Notes: generated from the sequence alone by a model not told the origin. Positions 41,849 to 51,873 are shown, numbered from the stretch's first letter. The stretch is 52,743 nucleotides of DNA from a candidate division CPR2 bacterium GW2011_GWC2_39_10 (GCA_000993275.1 LBVV01000001.1:1-52743); one strand, 5' to 3'. A program made the numbers and translations.

Positions 41849-43656
41849 TTCATACCCTCATAATTAATGATTGGAGCGGCAGAACCATCCGCCAGAATTG
41901 TAACTCCGGAAAAATAAGTTGATTGTTTTAAAAGCGGACCTAAAGGCTTTACTAAAATTTCATCTTCCGCCACTATTTTATCCACAATACAGCCGAACAT
42001 TTTATCGTCTCTTTTAATAATAACTATCGTTTTATGCTTAATACTTTCCCTATCTTTCTTTATTTCATCATTTTTTTTATTTGTCTCTGACTGCTTAACT
42101 TTTTTGTCGATTAAATTCTGTATCAAAAAATCTAGGCCGAGATTATTTTCTTCTGCTTCATCTTCGATTTCCACAATTTCTGCCTCAAGTTCTTTTTTTC
42201 CAAATTTTTCTGCTAAATCAATTAGAGGCACTGACTCTTCATCAACCACAATTACCGGTACATTAGCCGAGAACTGAACAATTGACGGATCAACCTGAAT
42301 AGATCTTACAACCTCATGACTGGGCATTGCAAAAATTTGACCGTGAACGTCAACAAGCAAAGCCTGCATAATGGCTAAAGTCATTGGTAACTTAAGGGTA
42401 AAAGTTGTACCCTGACCAACGACCGTATCTACGTTTATACTGCCTCCAAGCTTTTTTATAGCCTCGTTAACAGCCCCCAAACCCACTCCGCGACCAGAAA
42501 CATCAGAAACCACATCGCTTGCCGACAAGCCGTCCATAAACAAGAGCTGAGCCTTATCCTTTTCACTCCAACCATCAATTTCTTCCTGAGAAAAAAAGCC
42601 CTTATCAACCGCTTTTTTAGAAAGTTTACTCCATTCTATACCCTGGCCATCATCAGCAACATCGCACAAAAATTTATTCTCCTTGGTATAAGCTTTCATT
42701 TTTATTATGCCTTCTTCTGACTTACCAGCCTTAAGGCGATCCTCCGGCAGCTCGATGCCATGATCAACGCTGTTTCTAATCATATGAACAAATGGTTCGG
42801 TTAAATGATCAATTATAGTTCTATCAACTGTCGTATCCTCGCCCTCAATTTCTAACCTAACCTTGCGGCCAGTTTTCATGGAAGTATCTCTTACAAGCCT
42901 TGGCAAAGTATGCAATGCCAAACTAATAGGAAAAAGACGCGCCTGCATCAAATGAAACTGCATATCGGTAACTAAGCGGTCAAGTCTATGTATTTCCACT
43001 TTCAAACCAGCATTTTCTTCGACAATTGAGTTATTTTTAAGTTTCATCTTAAGAAGAACTAATTCTTCATTAACAGACAAAAGCTGATCTAATTTTTCGA
43101 TTTTCATTGTTACCGTCGAAACTTGTTTTGCTTCCACTTTGGCTTCAGCCGCCACTTCTTCCGGTTTTGCCGCAACAGTTTCTTCTTTTTTTACTTCATC
43201 GGTTTTTGACACCTCGGAAGCATCATCTTCTTTTGCTACAATTTTTGATTTATCACTTTTCCCAAAACCTTCTGTAGTAAGACCGGTAAGTTCCTTGATT
43301 TTATCAATAATGGCCGCTGAATCTGCTTCTTCTTTTCCGGCTTCTATGTTGTCAATATCGGCCGCAATATAATCTATAGCGGCAAGCAACTGATCCGTTA
43401 TTTCCGCAGTCATTTTTAGGTCGCCGTTGCCAATACCGGTAAATAAGTCTTCAATGACATGAGAAAGCGCTGCAATCTGGTTATAACCCATTGCTCCGCT
43501 TTCTCCCTTAAGAGAATGGCCAGTTCGCATTAGTTCGTTTATAAGATCGTTATCTTCCGAATTTTTTTCTAATTTTAATAGCAAATCACCAAGAGCCTGC
43601 ACGCGCTCCCTAGCAGTTTGAATCCACAAATCCTTAAATTGTTCCATCCCGTCCAT
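41827..43656 (-). CDS. cheA: CheA chemotaxis histidine kinase
   Basis: 609 residues. Residues 1-~105 are the Hpt domain with H47 in [13 protein letters not shown]. Residues ~130-185 are a Lys/Glu/Ala/Val linker instead of a recognisable P2 CheY-binding domain. The dimerisation helices start near 187 ([12 protein letters not shown]). HATPase motifs are NSVDHGIE (N box), DDGQGI (G1) and GRGVGLG (G2). The C-terminal ~170 residues are CheW-like. Absence of P2 also occurs in some non-flagellar Che systems (recalled). AAAGGA precedes the ATG. Confidence 0.93.
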   Translation of the reverse strand: MDGMEQFKDLWIQTARERVQALGDLLLKLEKNSEDNDLINELMRTGHSLKGESGAMGYNQIAALSHVIEDLFTGIGNGDLKMTAEITDQLLAAIDYIAADIDNIEAGKEEADSAAIIDKIKELTGLTTEGFGKSDKSKIVAKEDDASEVSKTDEVKKEETVAAKPEEVAAEAKVEAKQVSTVTMKIEKLDQLLSVNEELVLLKMKLKNNSIVEENAGLKVEIHRLDRLVTDMQFHLMQARLFPISLALHTLPRLVRDTSMKTGRKVRLEIEGEDTTVDRTIIDHLTEPFVHMIRNSVDHGIELPEDRLKAGKSEEGIIKMKAYTKENKFLCDVADDGQGIEWSKLSKKAVDKGFFSQEEIDGWSEKDKAQLLFMDGLSASDVVSDVSGRGVGLGAVNEAIKKLGGSINVDTVVGQGTTFTLKLPMTLAIMQALLVDVHGQIFAMPSHEVVRSIQVDPSIVQFSANVPVIVVDEESVPLIDLAEKFGKKELEAEIVEIEDEAEENNLGLDFLIQNLIDKKVKQSETNKKNDEIKKDRESIKHKTIVIIKRDDKMFGCIVDKIVAEDEILVKPLGPLLKQSTYFSGVTILADGSAAPIINYEGMKWKQVRI

Positions 43657-43705
43657 ACGGATCCTTTGCTAAACTCTATTACAAAAATTAGCACAAACTC
43701 TCTAT

Positions 43706-44737
43706 TTATAATTTTACCTTAAGCATTTCTAATATTCTAGGCACAATTTTAGTAAGTGGCAAAACCTCGTCGGCCAAGTTATTTTTAACCACTTCCTGAG
43801 CCATTCCGTATACCACGGAAGTAGACTCATCTTGCACCAAAGTTCTGCCGCCGGCATTTTTTATGGCTTTCATGCCCACAACTCCATCGTCACCCATACC
43901 GGTAAGAATTACCCCTATAATATTCGAGCCATAAATTGGCGCTATTGAAGACATCATTTTATCAACCGTAGGCCGAAGTTTCCACTGAGGCGGATCGGTA
44001 TTTAATTTTACTTGAGCAAATTGCCTTCTGCCCTGATGCTCTATATTAAATACCATATGAAAACCGCCCGGCGCCACTAAAGCAAGACCGGATTTAACAA
44101 CATCTCCGTTTTGTGCTTCTTTAACGGTTATTTGGGCCAAATGATTAAGTCTTTCGGCAAATCTGGTAGTAAAATCTTTAGGCATATGCTGAACAATAAC
44201 AATGCCAGCCGGAAAATCTTTTGGAAATTGACCGATGATATTACTTAAAGCCTCCGGCCCACCGGTAGAAGAACCAATGGCCACCACTCTTAAAGGATCT
44301 AAAAAGCTACTTGCAGAAAAACTGGTCTTAGACTGCTTAATCTTATTTTTAGATTGAGCCCTAACCTCATGAACAAGCTCGGCCCTGACCGAATCAATGT
44401 CTTCATCTTTTTTGGGCTTTAGAACAAAAGCGACGGCCCCAGCTTCCAGCAAAGGCACTAAATCCTTAACCATAGCGTCATCCGAACGAGTGAAAACAAT
44501 TGTTGGCAGTCTTTTGGAATTTACCTGCTTCAATCTTTTTGTTCCCGTTTCTCTTGGCAAAGGAATATCACAAATCAGAACATCGGCACCGGAACGTTTG
44601 ATTTCTGCTTCCAGCTTCGAATGATCCGAGCTATCACCGACAACAATAATATCGCTTTCCTGACTAAGAATCTGGCGAAGAGCATAACGAACCATTACAT
44701 TGTCGTCTATTATAAATACGTTCAACTTATCGGACAC
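43706..44737 (-). CDS. cheB: CheB receptor methylesterase/deamidase
   Basis: 343 residues. A receiver domain (1-~122, D57 in VLICDIPLPRETG) is joined by a linker to the esterase domain. The catalytic triad is visible: S157 in GSSTGGPEAL, H184 in VQHMPKDF and D284 in GMGDDG. It removes methyl groups from MCPs after phosphorylation by CheA. The start is GTG overlapping the cheY stop by one base (TAGTG), giving coupling. No CheR methyltransferase is found in the window. Confidence 0.93.
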   Translation of the reverse strand: MSDKLNVFIIDDNVMVRYALRQILSQESDIIVVGDSSDHSKLEAEIKRSGADVLICDIPLPRETGTKRLKQVNSKRLPTIVFTRSDDAMVKDLVPLLEAGAVAFVLKPKKDEDIDSVRAELVHEVRAQSKNKIKQSKTSFSASSFLDPLRVVAIGSSTGGPEALSNIIGQFPKDFPAGIVIVQHMPKDFTTRFAERLNHLAQITVKEAQNGDVVKSGLALVAPGGFHMVFNIEHQGRRQFAQVKLNTDPPQWKLRPTVDKMMSSIAPIYGSNIIGVILTGMGDDGVVGMKAIKNAGGRTLVQDESTSVVYGMAQEVVKNNLADEVLPLTKIVPRILEMLKVKL

Positions 44738-45099
44738 TACATTCCTCTAAGTTGAGTAAATACATCCTTAATTTCCTGTGGCTGAAAAGGCTTGGGGATA
44801 AAAGCGTTTACGCCAAGTTCGTTAGCCTTGTTTACCATTTCCTCTTGACCAACTGAGGTAACAATTACAATTTTTACATTCGGATTTAGCTGCCTTATCT
44901 CTTCCATGGCCATGATGCCGTTTTTTACCGGCATAATAATGTCTAGGAAGACCATTTCCGGCCTATTTTCACGGTAAATTTCCACCGCAACATCGCCATT
45001 TTCCGCCTCAAAAATTTCCAAATTCGGATCTACTTCCTGCAAAGCCGCCTTAATAATAAGCCTCATGAACTCAGAATCGTCGGTAATTAGTACCTTCAT
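44737..45099 (-). CDS. cheY: CheY chemotaxis response regulator
   Basis: 120 residues. Motifs are D7/D8, phospho-acceptor D53 in VFLDIIMPVKNG, switch threonine in IVTSVG and K103 in FIPKPFQ. It is placed directly before cheB in the che cluster, so it is the best CheY candidate among the three single-domain receivers of the window. Phosphorylated CheY would act on an unknown output, since no flagellar genes are near. Start ATG, AAAGGAAT upstream. Confidence 0.92.
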   Translation of the reverse strand: MKVLITDDSEFMRLIIKAALQEVDPNLEIFEAENGDVAVEIYRENRPEMVFLDIIMPVKNGIMAMEEIRQLNPNVKIVIVTSVGQEEMVNKANELGVNAFIPKPFQPQEIKDVFTQLRGM

Positions 45100-45155
45100 A
45101 ATTATTCCTTTAAAGATTAAATGCTAAACTTAAGTAAATTATACTACATCAGCCT

Positions 45156-46931
45156 CTATTTATGAGCTTCCTCGTGTTTTTCCATTATAGCATCAACTTT
45201 TTGTGCTTCTTTGTCTTTAGTCATCATTATCTTGGACATGATATCTTCAGAGACCATGGCACCATTGTGAGATGCGCCGTTACTAGAAGTATGAGTAGTT
45301 GCGCTAGGAGTGCCAGAAGATACGGCGCTAGAATCAGCCGAACCGTCTATCTTAAACTTGGAAATAATGCTTCTCAATTGTTCGGAAGTGGCGGCTAGCT
45401 GTTGCGCAGCTGAAGCTACTTGCTGCATAGAAGATGTAGTTTGCTGAATACCGGCACTCATCTGCTGAGTAGACGAAGATGACTGTTGGGCTACAGCAGA
45501 AACACTATCGGCAGCAGCCTCAATTGTATGAATTTTTGCTGCCATATTTTCTAAAGCGGTGATTACTTCAGTTACCACTTTTACCGTATCTTGAACAGCT
45601 TGACTACCAGTACCCATTGTAGTCACGGCATTATCGGTAGTGGACCTCATAGAAGTAATTAAGGACTCAATGTCTTTGGTGGCATTTTGCGATTCTTCAG
45701 CTAGCTTTCTAACTTCATCAGCCACAACCGCAAAACCACGTCCTGCTTCACCGGCTCTGGCGGCTTCAATGGCCGCATTTAGAGCCAAAAGGTTTGTTTG
45801 AGAAGCAATATTATTGATAGTATCAACAATTTTTACTATTTCCTGACTTTTCTCGCCTAAGGTAGATACTGCGTCGGCAGTTTGCTTAGTGGTAGTAGCT
45901 AGTTCTTGCATTTTCTTGGAAGCAACTTGACCGGACTCGGAAGCTTTAGCTGATTCTTCATTTAACGCCTTTGCGCCTTGAGAAGCTTCAACGGCCTGCT
46001 TGGCTAAACTTTCACCGCCGGTAGATACATCTTGGATAGCAGAAGAAACCTGTTGTGTTGCCGCATTAACCTGTTGGGTAGAAGCCGCCATTTGTTGAGC
46101 TGAAGCAGCAATGGCTTGTGCAGAAGCCGACACCTGACCAATAGAGTTACTAACATCGTCAACCATCTTGTTGAAATTTTCAGAAAGAATACCCAATTCA
46201 TCCTTGCTTTTATGATCTACACGACTAGTGAAGTCACCTGCAGCAACTTTTTTAACAACTTCCATGATCTTAGTAATCGGCTTAGTAACAGATCTTGATA
46301 GTAAAAGACCGGTCGCAATTGCAAAAATAGAGCAAAAAACTACTAAGATAATGGATGCTTTGGTGCTTGATGCAGAGGTTGCGTCAGCTATGTCCATGTA
46401 TCTTTGTGCTTCCGTATTTGACTCCTGAATAAATTGCTTAAAAAGCGGAAGCAATTTTTCTATAGCCGGCCCTGCTTCGTTTTTAAATATTGCCAATACA
46501 TCCGTTTCTTCATTTGCAGTTCCCTTTAAAGCTATCATTTCCTCGCCAGCTTTATGAAGAGCTTCATGTGGCTCTTCCATAGCATCAAAAGCTTTTTTCT
46601 GCTCGGCAGTTAATGCGGCATACCCAGAACCGCCCTTAACCTCATAATACCATTTGCCAAAACCGCAGCCCTTGGGATCAATATGCAAACCGTCCAAGCT
46701 TTTTCCTAATATTATATGATCGGTAACCATCTTTACCCATCCGTAATGATCATTAAGCTTCTCGGTTATAAACTGCCCATCCCTTGACTCTTGAAAAGCA
46801 GTCTCATTTAAACTACTAATCTGATTTTGATACTTTATTCCGACTAATCCTACTATCGCAACTACGATTGTAACAATAATAAATCCGCCGATAAGTTTGG
46901 TTTTCACCGAAATATTGTTTAATGAAAGCAT
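45156..46931 (-). CDS. Methyl-accepting chemotaxis protein with CZB-like outer domain
   Basis: 591 residues. Membrane helix 1 (~12-32), outer domain (~35-185), helix 2 (~188-212), HAMP (~212-265), and the cytoplasmic signalling helices with the tip [46 protein letters not shown] (33-residue core visible around 400-440). The outer domain carries H62 and W65, H72, C89 in CGFGKWY, and H122 and H126 in a helical bundle. This resembles the zinc-binding CZB domain, usually cytoplasmic. It is the second receptor of the cluster. It lacks a CheR-tethering pentapeptide (ends EEAHK). Confidence 0.88.
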   Translation of the reverse strand: MLSLNNISVKTKLIGGFIIVTIVVAIVGLVGIKYQNQISSLNETAFQESRDGQFITEKLNDHYGWVKMVTDHIILGKSLDGLHIDPKGCGFGKWYYEVKGGSGYAALTAEQKKAFDAMEEPHEALHKAGEEMIALKGTANEETDVLAIFKNEAGPAIEKLLPLFKQFIQESNTEAQRYMDIADATSASSTKASIILVVFCSIFAIATGLLLSRSVTKPITKIMEVVKKVAAGDFTSRVDHKSKDELGILSENFNKMVDDVSNSIGQVSASAQAIAASAQQMAASTQQVNAATQQVSSAIQDVSTGGESLAKQAVEASQGAKALNEESAKASESGQVASKKMQELATTTKQTADAVSTLGEKSQEIVKIVDTINNIASQTNLLALNAAIEAARAGEAGRGFAVVADEVRKLAEESQNATKDIESLITSMRSTTDNAVTTMGTGSQAVQDTVKVVTEVITALENMAAKIHTIEAAADSVSAVAQQSSSSTQQMSAGIQQTTSSMQQVASAAQQLAATSEQLRSIISKFKIDGSADSSAVSSGTPSATTHTSSNGASHNGAMVSEDIMSKIMMTKDKEAQKVDAIMEKHEEAHK

Positions 46932-46965
46932 GTTCTCCTCCCGTTTCTCTAAAATTAATTATTAA

Positions 46966-47757
46966 CTAACTATTTTGAGCCTGAGCAGCCACCTTGGTAA
47001 TGGCTTCTTCGTCTAAAATTTGTCCGAAGTTTAAGATAAGTATCACTCGCTCATCTACAATAGCAACACCATTTATATATTCAGCGCTTAGCTTGCTATC
47101 TTGTCCTTGAGAAGCTTTAATGCTGGATTTGGGTATTTTCATAACGGAGGTTACTTCGTCTACCATAACTCCGTATAATGCTTTGTTACTTTCGGTAAGA
47201 ATAATATAGCGGTCTATATTTTCTGTTTGAGTTCTGGTTAGATTAAATCTTTGACTTAGGTTAATAACTGTAGCTACAGTTCCCCTGACATTGATAATTC
47301 CGGCAATATAAACTGGGACATTCGGAAAGTGGGTGATATCTCCGGTTGGAATAATTTCTTGTACTTCTAAAATTGGAGCAGCATATTCTTCGTTTCCAAG
47401 CTTAAAAACAACAACTTGTTCTGTTTCATGAGAGTCTTCCATGCTGCTTGTGTTTATGGAGGCAGAGTTTATGTTAGTTTTCGAAGCTTCAGCTTTAGCA
47501 GCTTCCGTTGGCTTCTCGGCAATAACGGGATCCGGTACAGAAGCTACGGATTCCACTACAGCAGAAGTTTCGACAACGGGTTTCGAAGAAGAAGTTTGCG
47601 GAGTAGCTGTGCCACCAACCTCGCTTCCAACAACCCCTTGCGTCACTGATTCTACCGCCGGATTAGATGATTCTTCTTTTGCTGACTCAGTCTTTATATC
47701 CTTTTCGTCATGAGTCTTCGCATGATCTTTTTTGTCATCATGGGTTTTATCTGACAT
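46966..47757 (-). CDS. cheW: CheW-domain coupling protein with long disordered N-terminus
   Basis: 263 residues. Residues 1-~115 are low-complexity (His/Lys/Asp, then Ala/Ser/Val/Glu) and probably disordered. Residues ~115-258 are a CheW SH3-like double barrel (QVVVFKLGNEEYAAPILEVQEI ... VPVYIAGIINVRGTVATVINL ... VDEVTSVMKI). CheW links receptors to CheA. The 115-residue N-terminal extension is not usual for CheW. GAGGAGGGTAA precedes the ATG. Confidence 0.9.
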   Translation of the reverse strand: MSDKTHDDKKDHAKTHDEKDIKTESAKEESSNPAVESVTQGVVGSEVGGTATPQTSSSKPVVETSAVVESVASVPDPVIAEKPTEAAKAEASKTNINSASINTSSMEDSHETEQVVVFKLGNEEYAAPILEVQEIIPTGDITHFPNVPVYIAGIINVRGTVATVINLSQRFNLTRTQTENIDRYIILTESNKALYGVMVDEVTSVMKIPKSSIKASQGQDSKLSAEYINGVAIVDERVILILNFGQILDEEAITKVAAQAQNS

Positions 47758-47848
47758 TTACCCTCCTCAATAATTATTGATACATGTTTTTTTACTTTTT
47801 TTAAGCGGAAATATCCTTGTTTTAGTATAAGAATGTCTGTTTGGAGTG

Positions 47849-49936
47849 TCAATAGTTTCGGTCTTCTTTATCTTCTATTTCATGGTCCAGTTTAAATTGT
47901 GAAACCAACTTTTCTAGTTGTTCAGACGTGGCTGTTAATTTTTCGGCAATAGAAACCACCTGTTGCATTGAAGCGCTGGTTTGTTGAACACCAGCTCCCA
48001 TCTGTTGAGCAGACGCTGAAGATTGTTCCGCTAATGCAGAAACAGTTTCTATGGAAGAGGTAATAGTACCGATTTTGATAACAATGGTTTCTAACGATTC
48101 TAGAGCTTCAGCGACAACTTGTCCGCCCTCCATGACCGCATTTTGACCGACAGCCATACTTTTTACTGACTCTGAGGTTCTGCTGCTAATTTCAGTTATT
48201 AAACCGCCGATATTTTCAGTTGCCGTTTGCGATTCCTCTGCTAACTTTCTTACTTCGTCGGCTACAACCGCAAAGCCACGTCCGGCCTCTCCGGCGCGGG
48301 CTGCTTCTATTGCCGCATTTAGAGCAAGTAAATTTGTTTGGGAAGCAATGTTGCTAATTGTTTCTACTATTTGGACTATCTGCTTGCTTTTTTCGCCCAA
48401 GGCGGTAACATTTTCAGAAGACTTATTTACAGCATCCGCTAATGCCTGCATTTTAAAACCGGCCTGTTGTGCGGCTTCAGAACCTTTTCCGGCTTGCTGG
48501 GCCAAATCCTTGGCGCCGCCGCTCACAGCTGTGGTTTGCTTAGCTAGATTTTGACTAAATCCGGTAGATTCTTTAACTCCGCTAGAAACTCTTTGCGTGG
48601 CCTCATTAACATCTGACGCAGAAGAAGAGAGTTGTTTTGCGGTATCGGTTAATATGTTTGTGCTTTCCGTAATTCCAAACACCATACCCCTTAAACTGTT
48701 AATCATGGATCCAAAAGCTAAGGTTATTTTTCCAATTTCATTTTTTTCGACATCACTATCAATTTTTATGGTTAAATCACCCTCGGCTACTTTTTGCATG
48801 CTATTTCCAAGCTTACTTAATTTTTTAGCAATTGACTTGCCGAACTTATAAGAAACAAAGAAAGCCATCGATACTGCGCCAATACTGCAAAAAACCGTTG
48901 TCAAAGCAATCTGCATTATTCCGCCATTATAGTCGTTACGGTAAATATTGGCACCCATTACCCACCCCCATGGAGAATATGTCGTAGTGGTAGTAATTAT
49001 TGCTTTATTCCTCGTATCTTCAGACGTATCTTTGCCGCTATAACTCAAAACCGATATTTCGCCGTCTTTTTTACCAATTGCCGTTTCTATAACTTTTTGG
49101 ATAATATTTTGTCCCGTGCTATCCTTCTTGTCTTTAACATTTTTCCCATCTTCCTTTTTTTCCTTGGAAAGAATATAGTTACCATCTTTGTCCAAAATAT
49201 AGAAATACCCCGAAGTACCAATTTTTAAATCTGAAAGAAATTTTTTGATTTCTTCCCGATAGGCCGTTTCATTAATACAATTCATTAATGCCCCGATGGT
49301 CTTTCCGCTCGGATCCTTTATCGGCGTAGTTTCTACCCATTTATTTATGCCCAAAACATTCGTACGTCCACTAAAATTTTCTCCCTTGGAAATAGCCGCG
49401 TAAACTAGAGATGTATTGGGGATTGACGTGCCGGCCGCATTTTTGCCGTCACTGGTTGTAACGGTAGTGGAAATTCTTACCAGGCCTTCGGGAGCAAGCT
49501 GGAGGATTGCCGAATTACAACTGATCATTGTTTTAACTTTATTTACTATTTTATCGTTTCCGTATATTTTTCCCCCACCAATTTTCATGGTTGGAATTGA
49601 AGTTGTTGAAGCAATATTTGTCTCTTGATCCGTAATAAGCAAACTCATTTTATCCAAATCATCTAAAGAAGCCGTACCGGAATTAGAAAATTCATTTTTC
49701 AAAATGGTGTGGTCTGTTTTGGCTTGTTCGGTCATTTGCTTATAAATAGCATCAACCATGTGATAACCAAGGTCTGTCTGTTGCTGAATATTCTTAGTTA
49801 CCAGTTTCCACAGGCCAGCATCGGAACTAAAATAAGTATAAATTCCCCCGCCAAAAACCGGCAAGGTAACCATGATAACGCAAACTGTTAAAAGCTGCCA
49901 TTTTATACTTAAATTCGAAAATTTTCTTTTCTTCAG
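47849..49936 (-). CDS. Methyl-accepting chemotaxis protein with Cache-type sensor
   Basis: 695 residues from the CTG at 49936. A TTG at 49948 is also open, but GGAGGGG starts inside it and is correctly spaced only for CTG. Residues ~10-35 are membrane helix 1, ~40-335 an outer domain with a late Cache/dCache pattern ([17 protein letters not shown] ... [14 protein letters not shown]), ~340-365 helix 2, then HAMP and the signalling hairpin with [40 protein letters not shown]. Cache domains bind small ligands, often amino or organic acids. It is the first gene of the che operon, with its promoter at 50006. Confidence 0.9.
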   Translation of the reverse strand: MKKRKFSNLSIKWQLLTVCVIMVTLPVFGGGIYTYFSSDAGLWKLVTKNIQQQTDLGYHMVDAIYKQMTEQAKTDHTILKNEFSNSGTASLDDLDKMSLLITDQETNIASTTSIPTMKIGGGKIYGNDKIVNKVKTMISCNSAILQLAPEGLVRISTTVTTSDGKNAAGTSIPNTSLVYAAISKGENFSGRTNVLGINKWVETTPIKDPSGKTIGALMNCINETAYREEIKKFLSDLKIGTSGYFYILDKDGNYILSKEKKEDGKNVKDKKDSTGQNIIQKVIETAIGKKDGEISVLSYSGKDTSEDTRNKAIITTTTTYSPWGWVMGANIYRNDYNGGIMQIALTTVFCSIGAVSMAFFVSYKFGKSIAKKLSKLGNSMQKVAEGDLTIKIDSDVEKNEIGKITLAFGSMINSLRGMVFGITESTNILTDTAKQLSSSASDVNEATQRVSSGVKESTGFSQNLAKQTTAVSGGAKDLAQQAGKGSEAAQQAGFKMQALADAVNKSSENVTALGEKSKQIVQIVETISNIASQTNLLALNAAIEAARAGEAGRGFAVVADEVRKLAEESQTATENIGGLITEISSRTSESVKSMAVGQNAVMEGGQVVAEALESLETIVIKIGTITSSIETVSALAEQSSASAQQMGAGVQQTSASMQQVVSIAEKLTATSEQLEKLVSQFKLDHEIEDKEDRNY

Positions 49937-50005
49937 ACACCCCTCCAAAATCAGGCCGTTCTAACACAAACAATCTAGGCATTTTAATCTAGCTTGACTC
50001 TCTTT

Positions 50006-50035
50006 AGTATAATTAAAGCTTATATACGAAGTCAA
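50006..50035 (-). promoter_or_regulatory. Promoter of the chemotaxis operon
   Basis: On the minus strand TTGACT (50030-50035), an 18-base spacer and TATACT (50006-50011). The start near 49999 leaves a leader of about 60 bases. It is divergent from the promoter at 50050, with 14 bases between the -35 boxes. Confidence 0.6.
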
Positions 50036-50049
50036 TATATTTGACTCTC

Positions 50050-50077
50050 TTGCAGCCAAACCGTTTGGTGTTACAAT
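50050..50077 (+). promoter_or_regulatory. Promoter with a palindromic operator-like site in its spacer
   Basis: TTGCAG (50050-50055), a 16-base spacer and TACAAT (50072-50077). The spacer begins with the perfect palindrome CCAAAC-C-GTTTGG (50056-50068), which would be covered by polymerase. A bound repressor would block the promoter of the small membrane protein. Its 5' end also lies close to the divergent chemotaxis promoter. Confidence 0.5.
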
Positions 50078-50106
50078 AAAATAGTAACCTAAAAAAGGAG
50101 GAAACC

Positions 50107-50298
50107 ATGAAAAGGTTTGAATTTATTAAACTGATTGCCGGCTCTTTGGTAATTATTGGAGCTGTAATGGCTATGGGCGGCGGTAATCCAAACTGGCTTT
50201 GGCTGCCGATATTCGTAGGCGTAATGTTAGCTCAATCGTCACTAACCAAGATTTGCCCCATGGACTTCATTTTGAAAAAACTGGGAGTGAAAGAGTAA
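50107..50298 (+). CDS. Small YgaP/DUF2892-like inner-membrane protein
   Basis: 63 residues with two hydrophobic segments (~8-24, ~30-46) and a C-terminal CPMDFILKKLGV. This recalls the C-P-x-x-x-L-L-G ending of DUF2892 membrane proteins. In some bacteria DUF2892 is fused to a rhodanese (YgaP), so a sulfur link is possible but not shown. AAAAGGAGGAAACC before the ATG is a very strong ribosome site. Its promoter is at 50050. Confidence 0.72.
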   Translation: MKRFEFIKLIAGSLVIIGAVMAMGGGNPNWLWLPIFVGVMLAQSSLTKICPMDFILKKLGVKE

Positions 50299-50330
50299 AA
50301 GCAGGAACCAGTGATCAGAAAACAGGAAAC

Positions 50331-50353
50331 AAAAAAGTCTTTAAGGACTTTTT
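50331..50353 (+). terminator. Probable weak terminator
   Basis: AAAAAAGTC pairs with GACTTTTT around TTTAAG. Short stem, A and T flanks. It lies 32 bases after the small membrane protein. Confidence 0.5.
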
Positions 50354-50420
50354 AGGAAATCCAAAATTCAAATTTTGTGGTTTTGAAAATTAGGATTTAG
50401 ACACTAGTATTTCGAATTTT

Positions 50421-50448
50421 AAAAAATCCGGCAGTTGCCGGATTTTTT
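50421..50448 (+). terminator. Rho-independent terminator, bidirectional
   Basis: Perfect stem AAAAAATCCGGCA/TGCCGGATTTTTT with a 2-nt loop. It separates the small membrane protein from the convergent gene. Between this and the preceding hairpin is an AT-rich repeat remnant (50354-50418). Confidence 0.85.
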
Positions 50449-50495
50449 CTCATATTTCATCCTAATTGGGACTCATCAGTGTCATGTACGGTTGT

Positions 50496-50584
50496 ATCGT
50501 CATTCTGAATTTATTTCAGAATCTCATGGGATTCGCGCCTTCGTCCGCCTTGGCGAGCGCCAAACGAGACAGACAGGAATGACA
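50496..50584. repeat. Dispersed palindromic repeat, GTCATTCC family
   Basis: CGTCATTCTGAATTTATTTCAGAATC opens the repeat (a hairpin, TTCTGAA/TTCAGAA) and GACAGACAGGAATGACAG closes it. In the middle the GCCTTGGCGAGCGCCAAACG motif forms another stem. Confidence 0.75.
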
Positions 50585-50608
50585 GAACAATACGAATTGG
50601 CATATATG

Positions 50609-50666
50609 AGCGGGGGAACTAAGAACTTGTAACAAACAAGTTTGTTCTTTTTCCCCCGCTTTTTTG
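50609..50666 (-). terminator. Rho-independent terminator of the MYG1-like gene
   Basis: AGCGGGGGAA pairs with TTCCCCCGCT. The enclosed arm AAGAACTTGT/ACAAGTTTGTTCTT extends it. A run of six Ts on the plus side and ATATATG on the other allow leftward use. Confidence 0.85.
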
Positions 50667-50675
50667 GATAATACA

Positions 50676-50831
50676 TTACTTACCTTCTTTACTTTTGACT
50701 CCGGGTTTTGAAACGATTTCTTCGACACCTATGGAGGCCAAAAGCGTAAAAGGAACACTCATTGCTTCTGTTTGTGTCGCAAAAACCTTCTCGGCACTGG
50801 TCAGCAAATTTCTTAGGACACGAATTTTCAT
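50676..50831 (-). CDS. Frame-shifted C-terminus of the MYG1-like gene (or overlapping small ORF)
   Basis: 51 codons in the +1 frame inside the 3' end of the MYG1-like ORF, starting ATG at 50831. It encodes MKIRVLRNLLTSAEKVFATQ followed by TEAMSVPFTLLASIGVEEIV and a Lys-rich tail. This is ordinary protein-like sequence, unlike the Cys/Arg-rich tail of the main frame. A single extra A in GAAAA (about 50826-50830) would connect the main frame to this one. There is no ribosome site for independent translation, so a sequencing error or true frameshift is more likely than a separate gene. Confidence 0.55.
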   Translation of the reverse strand: MKIRVLRNLLTSAEKVFATQTEAMSVPFTLLASIGVEEIVSKPGVKSKEGK

Positions 50832-51873
50832 CCAAAGCAATCTTAATTGCCAGTACGATTTCGTCTACGGAAAGACCAGTTGGAGGAATGTCTTTTGCCG
50901 ATTCCGACCCATTAAGTAGCGCCGTGCTTCTTCCCGACATATGACACCATTCCGGCACTTGTAACAAAGAGTCAACAGCAGCTAACATTTTAAAGTTAGT
51001 GATTAACATCTGACCCTTAATCCGTTGTTCCGCATGGCGTAAGATGCAAGCAAGGTCATTAAAACTCATGCCATACTTGTTACCAAAGATCAGAGTGTGA
51101 CCGTTAGAATTCCTAACAACGAACACCTCAAATCTTTTTGCCCGGGCTGCTCTAGCTATCTCTGTGTTATCAGTGTGAATAACGGCAATTCTGGCCGTTT
51201 TCTCTCGATAATTAAAGAGGTGGGTCTCAGCCTTTTCAACTTCTTCCTTTGCCTTTTCATATTCTTTGTCTGAGGCTATAATGACGTCATTAAAGATCTT
51301 GATAACTTCCATAACTTTTTTCGAGCTATGGCCGTCTGACTTTAAAGCCATCATTATGTTTGGAAGCGAATCGAATTCCGGATCATTCAAGTCAGCTTTC
51401 TTGTGCCATGCATCAAAGATCATGAACGACCAGTTCATGATTTGTTTGTCGGTATAGCCGGCCCGGTGAAGTTTCCTCACCAATGACGCGTAACTATGGT
51501 ACTCGCCATTGTAGCCAGTATCCGCTCTTTCAATCATAGAAAGAACCGGCTTGATTCGCGGATCCTCTTGCAAGCCAAGCATGTGCGCTAGAAGCGTGGA
51601 AGAGCTTTTTGCCTTCTGCTCCGCAGTTCCATAGGCATGCTCGTCTAAAATACCGGCGCCAATACCCATAAGCAGCAAACCCTCTTCCCGAAGAAGGAGG
51701 TTAGAGTTTTCTGGGTTTTGTGGGTATTCTTTTCTTTCGACAAAAACGATTTTGGCATCCTTGCTGCCAGGAAAAACTTTCTCGCCAAATTTCTTTGCCA
51801 TCCACGCAATATAAAAATCATCAGGATGACTAGTCTTATGCAGCCCAAAACCCTTAACCAGATAAACTTCCAC
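50689..51873 (-). CDS. MYG1-like protein (putative metal-dependent phosphoesterase-like), with frameshift near its 3' end
   Basis: 394 codons as read. Residues ~10-110 recall MYG1/DHH-like domains: TSHPDDFYIAWMAKKFG, then GIGAGILDEHAYGTAEQKAK and LGLQEDPRIKPVLSMIERADTG. No catalytic set can be confirmed. The middle holds a coiled coil (~200-225) and a domain with IAVIHTDNTEIARAARAKRFE. The last ~42 residues (SCPKKFADQCREGFCDTNRS onward) look out of frame. The alternative frame at 50676-50831 gives a better C-terminus. GTG start, GGGGGCGA upstream. A promoter is at 51979. Confidence 0.5.
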   Translation of the reverse strand: MEVYLVKGFGLHKTSHPDDFYIAWMAKKFGEKVFPGSKDAKIVFVERKEYPQNPENSNLLLREEGLLLMGIGAGILDEHAYGTAEQKAKSSSTLLAHMLGLQEDPRIKPVLSMIERADTGYNGEYHSYASLVRKLHRAGYTDKQIMNWSFMIFDAWHKKADLNDPEFDSLPNIMMALKSDGHSSKKVMEVIKIFNDVIIASDKEYEKAKEEVEKAETHLFNYREKTARIAVIHTDNTEIARAARAKRFEVFVVRNSNGHTLIFGNKYGMSFNDLACILRHAEQRIKGQMLITNFKMLAAVDSLLQVPEWCHMSGRSTALLNGSESAKDIPPTGLSVDEIVLAIKIALDENSCPKKFADQCREGFCDTNRSNECSFYAFGLHRCRRNRFKTRSQK

